A DNA stretch of 64,000 bases, taken from positions 310,001-374,000 of the forward strand of contig NZ_JACHXJ010000006.1 in NCBI RefSeq assembly GCF_014192015.1, given 5' to 3'. Below the pieces are notes generated by a model. The model had not been told where the DNA came from and did not search any database. It saw only the letters and a program-made list of their open reading frames with translations. The translations under genes and the position numbers were made by a program. Positions 58,353-64,000 of this stretch are shown one piece after another; position 1 is the first letter of the stretch, and the number at the start of each line of letters is the position of its first letter. Origin of the DNA: Paenibacillus rhizosphaerae. GTDB lineage: Bacteria; Bacillota; Bacilli; Paenibacillales; Paenibacillaceae.

Positions 58353-59516
58353 TCAACGGTATCTTCTGAAGAATGACTGGATGTCGGGAATCAGAAAATC
58401 CGGTGCATCCATAGCGGCAAAGTGGGTGCCGCGCTCAAACTCCGACCACTGCACAATATTGGTATTGTCGCGTTCGGCAAACCGTTTTATCGATTTGAAA
58501 TCATTTCCGAACACGGCCACTCCGGTTTCCGTCGTATTTGGTCCCTGCGGCTCCTGCGGCTGATGGGCGTTTTCGTAATATAACCGGGCGGACGATTCCG
58601 CCGTATTGGTCAGCCAGTACAGAGTAACATTCGTCAGGAGTGCATCCCTGTCGATAAAATCCACATGATCGCCGAATCCGTTAAATAACTCGGCTATCCA
58701 AGAGAGCTGGCCTGCCGGCGAATCCGCAAGCCCGTAGGAGAGCGTCTGCGGCCGGGTGGATTGGATCGCATTGAAGCCCGCCTGTTCATGAAAATTCGCC
58801 AGAAATTGGAGCCGCTTCTGATCTTCCTCCGATAAATCCGCCATCTCGGCAGGATCTCCAGAAGGGAAAGAAAATAACTGCAGCACATGGATGCCCCGAA
58901 GGCCTTCCGGCTGTTGGATACCAAGCTCTCTGGACACAAGAGCCCCGCAATCGCTGCCGTGTGACCCGTATTCTGCATATCCCAAACGTTTCATTAACGT
59001 ATCCCATGCCTTGGCAATGCGGGAAATATTCCATCCGGGGCCGAGCTCAGGACCAGAGAAGCCGAATCCGGGAACGGAAGGGATGACGAGATGGAATGCG
59101 TTCGCCGGATCGCCGCCGTGGCTGCGCGGATCGCTAAGCGGACCGATCAATTCCAGAAACTCGACAATCGAACTCGGCCAAGCATGAGTAAGCAGCAATG
59201 GGAATGCATCTGGCTCCGGCGAGCGAACATGCATGAAATGGATCTGTGCTCCATCGATCGTCGTTGTAAACTGCGGATACTCATTCAATTGCGCCTCGTA
59301 TTTCCGCCAATCGTACTCATTCTGCCAGTAGGACGCCAACTCTTTGATGTAGTCGAGCGAAACGCCGTATTTCCAGCCGGCCCCGTTCATCGTTTCAGGC
59401 CACCGTGTCCGGGATAGGCGATACCGAAGATCATCCAGATCATCCTGTGGCACGGCGATATGGAAAGGTTGGATTGCTGCACTTACCTCGTAAGAATTCG
59501 GGTTAACGGTGGTCAT
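58353..59516 (-). CDS. Epoxide hydrolase with EHN domain
   Basis: A 387-residue microsomal-type epoxide hydrolase. The N-terminal EHN segment (DLDDLRYRLSRTRWPE, YWQNEYDWRKYEAQLNEYPQF) caps an alpha/beta hydrolase with HAWPSSIVEF, PSVPGFGFSGP and the nucleophile Asp189 in HGSDCGALVS; the usual Trp after Asp is Cys here. Catalytic His365 is in RGTHFAAMDAPD. Converts epoxides to diols. GAGGAGGAAAATCAA precedes the ATG. Operator-like CCTTGACA-N6-TGTCAGGG lies 65 bases upstream. Confidence 0.9.
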   Translation of the reverse strand: MTTVNPNSYEVSAAIQPFHIAVPQDDLDDLRYRLSRTRWPETMNGAGWKYGVSLDYIKELASYWQNEYDWRKYEAQLNEYPQFTTTIDGAQIHFMHVRSPEPDAFPLLLTHAWPSSIVEFLELIGPLSDPRSHGGDPANAFHLVIPSVPGFGFSGPELGPGWNISRIAKAWDTLMKRLGYAEYGSHGSDCGALVSRELGIQQPEGLRGIHVLQLFSFPSGDPAEMADLSEEDQKRLQFLANFHEQAGFNAIQSTRPQTLSYGLADSPAGQLSWIAELFNGFGDHVDFIDRDALLTNVTLYWLTNTAESSARLYYENAHQPQEPQGPNTTETGVAVFGNDFKSIKRFAERDNTNIVQWSEFERGTHFAAMDAPDFLIPDIQSFFRRYR

Positions 59517-59580
59517 TTGATTTTCCTCCTCGAATGGGTTGTCGTTTGTCTTGCTTACATGACTAATATTAGACCACCCA

Positions 59581-59602
59581 CCTTGACAGCATTATGTCAG
59601 GG
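59581..59602. promoter_or_regulatory. Inverted repeat before the epoxide hydrolase gene
   Basis: CCTTGACA and TGTCAGGG (7 of 8 pairs) six bases apart, in the expected operator position. Confidence 0.5.
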
Positions 59603-59630
59603 TGCAGCAGGAGGCAAAAATATTTTAAAA

Positions 59631-59657
59631 TAAAAAAGCCGCCCTCGGGCGGCTCTT
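59631..59657 (-). terminator. Terminator of fbp
   Basis: GCCGCCC and GGGCGGC with a two-base loop, followed on the minus strand by six T. Confidence 0.85.
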
Positions 59658-59694
59658 TGTACCTTTAGCAGTGATCCTCATTTTAGCAGCTGTT

Positions 59695-61626
59695 TCATTT
59701 CATGTAGCGATACTCCAGGAGATTTTTCAAATTGGATATTTTCTGCTGCAGCTTCTCTCCGACATTCGTTTCCCTCACCAGCTTCCGCTCCAGTTCCTTG
59801 TCCACCAGTCTTTTTACAGACAATACGTCCGTTCCGTTGCATAACACATCTTCTCTGGAATTAAATTTCTGATGGGCGACAAGCTGCATGCCAAAGGAAT
59901 TATACAGCAAGGTATATCCGGCAATGCCCGTCGTAGACTGATAAGCTTTGGAAAAACCGCCGTCGATGACGACCATTTTCCCGCCCGCTTTCACCGGGTT
60001 CTCTCCACGAATTTCTCTAATAGGCGTGTGGCCGTTAATGATATGTCCATGATCCGGATTCAGGCCAAAATCCAGCAGGATCTTCCGGCAGATCTCCTCA
60101 TGTTCACGTAAATGGTAATAAGGGTTCTTTCTCTCCTTATGCGTTTCTTTATCTTGGATAAAGTACCGCTCAAAGGTGGTCATTTCTCTTTTTCCAAAGA
60201 GCGAGGAACATTCCCCTGTCCAGATGTACCATACCATATCCGTAGCCAGATCATCCGTCTCTTCCGGATGCGCAAAGGCGTAACGTAGATAATATTCGAA
60301 AACATCAAGCAGTTGACGCCCCGAATACAGTTTATCTCCAATCTGCATTTCTTCCATGTTTCCTTCTTCGTCCAAAGGAATGCAGCCGTGGATTAACAAA
60401 TTCCCGTTGTATTTTAAATAAAGACTGCCCTTTTTCATCAGAAAATTCATATGTCTCGCCAGCTTTTCGGAATGCTGAACGGAGAACAGCAGCTTTTCCA
60501 GCACCTGCTGCTCCTCCTCTAATAATTGATCAGGCTGCTCGGGGTTTACGGTTGCAAAACAGGTGTATTCCAGCGGGTACGCTTTCCCGCCAATGTTGAT
60601 TTCATTCTTGTCGTAATCGATCTTCTCCAGCAATAGCCTTTCGGACATATTAAAGTAAGGGCGTCTCTTAATAATCGGGATTTCAAGCTTAAACTGGATC
60701 ATGGCAATGGCTTGATGAATTTTGGTAATCTGCAGGATTTCCGGCTCCGATACGTTATGGTCCGCTTGCAGCTTCGGTCTGAAGGACGGATTGTCATCAT
60801 AGTACTTCTCCGCCAAGTTCAGCAGTGGGCGAAGATTGATTCCGTATACGTCTTCGATGATGTCCAAATTGTCGTATCTGGCGCAGATCCGGATAATATT
60901 CGCAAGGCAGACCAGGGAACCCGAATAGGCACCGATCCACAGGGCATCATGGTTCCCCCACTGGATGTCTACAGAGTGGTAGTTAATCAGCGTGTCCATA
61001 ATTTTATCCGGTTCCGGTCCGCGGTCATAAATATCTCCGACCACATGAAGATGGTCAACCACCAGGCGCTGGGTCGTATAAGCAAGGCCGATAATGAGCT
61101 TGTCCGCCTGCCCCAAGGAGATAATTTGCCGGTATATTTCCTCATAATAAGGATCCTTATTGTGGGTCAAATCCGTCTTGTATAGAAGCTCTTCGACGAT
61201 ATACACAAACCGCTCCGGCAGAGCTTTACGCAATTTCGAGCGCGTGTATTTGGAAGAAGCATAAGAAATGAGCTTAAGCATGTGTTCAATCGTTTGTCGA
61301 TACCACCGGTTCAAGGCTTGTTTATTGCACAGGTCTCCTTTTACCAGCTGTATTTTTTCTTCCGGATAATAAACCAACGCCGCAAAATCACTGATTTCTT
61401 GATCCGTCCAAACCTCACGGAACAAATCTTTGATTTTCTCTTTTACGGTACCCGAACCGTTTCTGAGCACATGCTGAAAAGCCTGGAACTCTCCATGCAA
61501 ATCACTGACAAAATGCTCCGTTCCTTTGGGGAGGTTAGAGATCGCTTCAAGGTTGATGATTTCGGTGATCACTTTTTCTTCCGTATCATATTGCTGGGCC
61601 AATAAATCTAGAAACTGCGCATCCAA
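59695..61626 (-). CDS. fbp: Fructose-1,6-bisphosphatase, class III
   Basis: A 643-residue metallophosphatase of the Firmicute-specific class III. The phosphoesterase motifs are intact: SDLHGEF, VVGDIYDRGPEPD, WGNHDALW, and the late NGHTPI with GGKMVVIDGGFS. Length is close to the B. subtilis enzyme (671). It hydrolyses fructose-1,6-bisphosphate in gluconeogenesis. Start TTG 61626 has AAGGGGGACAT upstream. Monocistronic with its own terminator. Confidence 0.95.
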   Translation of the reverse strand: MDAQFLDLLAQQYDTEEKVITEIINLEAISNLPKGTEHFVSDLHGEFQAFQHVLRNGSGTVKEKIKDLFREVWTDQEISDFAALVYYPEEKIQLVKGDLCNKQALNRWYRQTIEHMLKLISYASSKYTRSKLRKALPERFVYIVEELLYKTDLTHNKDPYYEEIYRQIISLGQADKLIIGLAYTTQRLVVDHLHVVGDIYDRGPEPDKIMDTLINYHSVDIQWGNHDALWIGAYSGSLVCLANIIRICARYDNLDIIEDVYGINLRPLLNLAEKYYDDNPSFRPKLQADHNVSEPEILQITKIHQAIAMIQFKLEIPIIKRRPYFNMSERLLLEKIDYDKNEINIGGKAYPLEYTCFATVNPEQPDQLLEEEQQVLEKLLFSVQHSEKLARHMNFLMKKGSLYLKYNGNLLIHGCIPLDEEGNMEEMQIGDKLYSGRQLLDVFEYYLRYAFAHPEETDDLATDMVWYIWTGECSSLFGKREMTTFERYFIQDKETHKERKNPYYHLREHEEICRKILLDFGLNPDHGHIINGHTPIREIRGENPVKAGGKMVVIDGGFSKAYQSTTGIAGYTLLYNSFGMQLVAHQKFNSREDVLCNGTDVLSVKRLVDKELERKLVRETNVGEKLQQKISNLKNLLEYRYMK

Positions 61627-62013
61627 AACAGATGTCCCCCTTCAAGGAAAGATGGTGATGTATAACCTCGTACCTTTAAACTTAGTAAACTTAGTGTTAA
61701 CAGTAAAGGAAAAAACATTAGGGTGGGTGATCATTATTTTGTACAAAACCCGAGCATGTCCTGCACCGCAACCTTTAGACTCATACTAACAGCTATTATA
61801 ACTGAAACTTCCCACGCTATCCTGCCCGCTAGCTAAATAGTGGGGATCATTTCGGGGGAAACCCGCGTATCTAGAGATTCCACAGTAAGTCACCTGAAAG
61901 TTACCAGATGAAGTAATAGTGCCTCCTTGTGGTAGGTTCGCACGGGTTTTATACTTGAGCCAGACCTAGGTTGAACGATCGCGATTAAAAATCATAGCTT
62001 GGAGGACACAAGA
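61627..62013. other. Divergent promoter region of fbp and aldo/keto reductase
   Basis: No gene. A TTTACT-N18-TATACA-like pair on the minus strand before fbp is a possible promoter. Repeated AAACTTAGT words occur near 61678-61695. Confidence 0.35.
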
Positions 62014-63012
62014 ATGAATAAACGTAAACTTGGAAATAGCAATGTAGAACTTCCAGTCATCGGCTTGGGTTGCATGGGAATGTCGGGCGGCGTGTATGGC
62101 AATGCGGACCGGAAAGAGAGCATTGCAACGATTCATGCTGCGATGGAGGCCGGCATTTCGCTCTTGGATACCGGAGATTTTTACCTGTCCGGACATAATG
62201 AAATGCTGGTTGCCGAGGCGCTGCAAGGGAAGAAGCGCGAGGACGCTTTTATTGCCGTCAAATTCGGCGTTATGCGCGATCCGCAAGGCGGTTTTACCGG
62301 TATCGACGGACGGCCGGAGGCCGTGAAAAATTTTCTGGCGATGACGTTGCAGCGCCTGAACACCGATTATATCGATTTGTACCAGCCCGCCCGACTGGAT
62401 CCGAATGTGCCGATTGAGGAGACAATTGGTGCGATCTCTGATATGGTACAGGCGGGATATGTACGAAATATAGGACTGTCCGAAGTCGGCGTAGATACGA
62501 TTCGCCGCGCGCATGCCGTACATCCGATATCCTGGCTGCAGATCGAGTATTCGCTTTTCAGCCGCGGCATTGAGCAGAAGATTCTGCCTGTACTGCGCGA
62601 GCTGGGAATTTCGCTGAACCCGTACGGAGTACTGGACCGCGGACTCCTAAGCGGCAAATGGACAAAGGAGCGCGCTGTCAAACCGGGTGATTTCCGCGAA
62701 TCCAGCCCCCGCCTTCGGAAAGGTAATTTGGAGCGCAATCTGGAGCTTGTAGAAAAGCTGCGTAAGGTGGCCGAAGAACGAGGAGTGAATGTGGCTCAAC
62801 TCGCTATCGCCTGGGTGATCGGGCAAGGGCAGGATATCCTTCCTCTGATCGGCGCCCGGAAACAGACCCAATTAGAAGATGCGCTTTACGCAGCGGAAAT
62901 CGATCTTTCCGGCGCAGAAGTAGAGGTAATAAGCACGTTGTTTCATCCCGATGAGGTGGCGGGAGACCGCTATGACGAACATCAAATGGCATTGCTGGAC
63001 AGTGAAAAATAA
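62014..63012 (+). CDS. Aldo/keto reductase lacking the catalytic His
   Basis: A 332-residue AKR. Asp52, Tyr57 and Lys83 of the tetrad are in place (LLDTGDFYLSG, AVKFG), but the His position reads DLYQPARLDP, so His is replaced by Ala126 after a Pro. The same change is seen in a recognised subgroup of AKRs with altered specificity. ATG 62014 follows GGAGGACACAAGA. It shares a terminator hairpin with the convergent HxlR gene, which may regulate it. Confidence 0.88.
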   Translation: MNKRKLGNSNVELPVIGLGCMGMSGGVYGNADRKESIATIHAAMEAGISLLDTGDFYLSGHNEMLVAEALQGKKREDAFIAVKFGVMRDPQGGFTGIDGRPEAVKNFLAMTLQRLNTDYIDLYQPARLDPNVPIEETIGAISDMVQAGYVRNIGLSEVGVDTIRRAHAVHPISWLQIEYSLFSRGIEQKILPVLRELGISLNPYGVLDRGLLSGKWTKERAVKPGDFRESSPRLRKGNLERNLELVEKLRKVAEERGVNVAQLAIAWVIGQGQDILPLIGARKQTQLEDALYAAEIDLSGAEVEVISTLFHPDEVAGDRYDEHQMALLDSEK

Positions 63013-63018
63013 AATATG

Positions 63019-63052
63019 AAAAGCTCTCAGGATGGATTTCCTGAGAGCTTTT
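63019..63052. terminator. Shared bidirectional terminator
   Basis: AAAGCTCTCAGGA and TCCTGAGAGCTTT pair around six bases. The HxlR stop codon (63027-63029) lies inside the left arm. Confidence 0.9.
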
Positions 63053-63455
63053 GCGATTGAGATTTACGCTTGCGGTGGTTTGCACCCCATTCAAACATGA
63101 CGTCGAACAGCGGCACCAGCGTTTCCCCGTAAGAAGAGGTGGAATACTCCACCTTGGGGGGATTATCTGGAATAACATTCCGGTTAACCAATCCGTCTTC
63201 TTCCAACTCGCGCAGCTGCTGTGTCAGCATTTTCTGTGATATTCCCGGAAGCGCCCGCCGCAGCTCATTAAAACGCCGGGTCTTGCCAACCAATTCATAC
63301 AATATCGACATTTTCCATTTCCCGCCAAGCACCCGGATCGTTTCTCCAACGTTGATATCGCATTCTTCTTCGGCATTTAGGGTCGGATGCTGTTCCTCAG
63401 TCGTTATGACCTGTACAGGCGTTATGGAGTCAAAAATTCCACTTTCCTTCGCCAT
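63027..63455 (-). CDS. HxlR-family regulator
   Basis: A 142-residue winged-helix regulator with a 30-residue N-terminal extension. Core motifs: VLGGKWKMSILYELVGKTRRF, LRRALPGISQKMLTQQLREL and NPPKVEYSTSSYG. Cys33 (EEECDINVG) sits just before the DNA-binding domain, the position of the redox-sensing Cys in many HxlR proteins. Convergent with the aldo/keto reductase. Confidence 0.9.
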   Translation of the reverse strand: MAKESGIFDSITPVQVITTEEQHPTLNAEEECDINVGETIRVLGGKWKMSILYELVGKTRRFNELRRALPGISQKMLTQQLRELEEDGLVNRNVIPDNPPKVEYSTSSYGETLVPLFDVMFEWGANHRKRKSQSQKLSGNPS

Positions 63456-63515
63456 GGATCAAAGCCCCCTCTTTTGGCAAGTGTCTTACTGCAAAGATAG
63501 GTAAGGCCAGATTAG

Positions 63516-63686
63516 TTAAATAGGATTGGATGTTACATACTCCTCTTTTAATATAAAATAATGAACGCTGTCATGAAGTACACCTTAAAACATATTATTT
63601 CTCCGAAGGGTACCTTCATATGTCATCCCTAAACGACTCATGACTTTACTCGAAACCTCATTCCTAATAGCTATTACAGATCCATA
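63516..63686 (-). pseudogene. GNAT acetyltransferase remnant with internal stop
   Basis: The minus strand reads AIRNEVSSKVMSRLGMTYEG and TLRRNNMF, an in-frame TAA, then GVLHDSVHYFILKEE. This is the C-terminal half of a RimJ-type GNAT, in which NExSxKVMxRLGM and GVxHDSVxY are conserved. No start or N-terminal half remains. Confidence 0.65.
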
Positions 63687-63766
63687 CTAACATAGATAAG
63701 GCACCTATAGTTAAGTAAGATCCGAAAGCACGTCGTTGTCTACGTGTATGATCGATTGGTTAAGCA
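63687..63766. other. Short spacer
   Basis: Nothing recognised. Confidence 0.3.
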
Positions 63767-64000
63767 TTATCTGGTTTCAGATTTCAGCTTATCAATATAT
63801 TCTTTGCCTTCTAACAGGGAAAGACCTAAAGTTTCTCTTGCTTTTTTAATGGCTTTTACGTCTTCACCCTCTTTTATGAACTGACGTAGTTCATCATTTA
63901 TTGGATTTTCAGGCAGTCCCGATTGTTGGGTTAACTGGTTTATGGTATATTGCATTCCTTTTATGCGACCTTCTAATTTACTCACCTTAGCCCATAAATT
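63767..64000 (-). CDS. Small protein with bL12 C-terminal-like tail (cut by right edge)
   Basis: The frame is open to the window edge. A GTG at 63985 is a possible start, but the preceding codons (NLWAKV) continue the coiled-coil LWAKVSKLEGRIKGMQYTIN, so the true start, perhaps with a membrane anchor, is likely outside. The tail EDVKAIKKARETLGLSLLEG followed by KEYIDKLK resembles the C-terminal domain of ribosomal protein bL12 (VKLIKEVRxxTGLGLKEAK). Function unknown. Confidence 0.6.
   Translation of the reverse strand, partial: NLWAKVSKLEGRIKGMQYTINQLTQQSGLPENPINDELRQFIKEGEDVKAIKKARETLGLSLLEGKEYIDKLKSETR

Noticed and set aside
61999..62013. TTG start five codons before the second aldo/keto reductase
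   Set aside because: The TTG is part of the ribosome site GGAGGACACAAGA for ATG 62014.
1..64000. tRNA, rRNA, CRISPR arrays, integrases, transposases and attachment sites
   Set aside because: None was recognised; the only repeats found are short intergenic words and hairpin elements.

Overview
The window looks like a chromosomal segment of a spore-forming Firmicute, most likely Paenibacillus or a close relative. This is inferred from strong AGGAGG-type ribosome sites, frequent TTG and GTG starts, moderate GC, lipoprotein-anchored sugar ABC systems of the LplB/YtcP type with large AraC regulators, a class III fructose bisphosphatase, a T-box leader, catabolite-response (cre) sites and a short holin-like type I toxin. 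No rRNA, tRNA, phage, CRISPR array or intact insertion sequence was found.

Layout. 1-16 kb is a patchwork of small accessory units: an EVE-domain gene cut by the left edge, an HTH regulator, an aldo/keto reductase, an alpha/beta hydrolase with an extra N-terminal region, a 29-codon holin-like toxin with candidate antisense control, a lone KAS III enzyme, a DUF1036 protein with a lysine-rich tail, several short-chain dehydrogenases (one frameshifted), two TetR genes, and an ECF41 sigma factor/FAD oxidoreductase pair whose promoter matches the ECF41 motif. 16-27 kb holds an Asp/Glu racemase, a secreted beta-propeller protein, a sugar ABC importer (two permeases and a binding protein) with its AraC regulator, an acyltransferase and two Gfo/Idh/MocA oxidoreductases; a 61-bp promoter module is shared by the importer and the oxidoreductase operon. 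A DUF302/rhodanese operon with a CsoR/CstR-like operator follows. 28.9-38.1 kb is a sialic-acid-type catabolic cluster: GntR/LacI regulator, membrane-bound AraC regulator, binding protein, two permeases, N-acetylneuraminate lyase and a cytoplasmic BNR-repeat sialidase-like protein.

38-46 kb is regulator-rich: AraC-GyrI, Crp/Fnr next to a zinc-free MDR oxidoreductase, a T-box leader placed before an interrupted mini-ORF and an AT-rich GNAT gene, an MFS exporter with a MerR-type promoter, and a divergent HxlR/RidA pair. 46.4-57.7 kb is the most unusual region: one long minus-strand unit of ROK regulator, binding protein, ATPase, fused double permease, a secreted PIG-L deacetylase of 869 residues, an argininosuccinate-lyase-like enzyme and a BadF/GlcNAc-type kinase. 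The combination suggests import and breakdown of an amino-sugar conjugate by a pathway I do not recognise. 58-64 kb carries an epoxide hydrolase, fbp, an aldo/keto reductase lacking its usual catalytic His, an HxlR gene, a decayed GNAT and a bL12-tail-like gene cut by the right edge.

Decayed fragments (amidase, SDR, XRE, GNAT) and short intergenic repeats show that the spacers are old and turning over. Most functions are family-level inferences from visible motifs; no database search was run.
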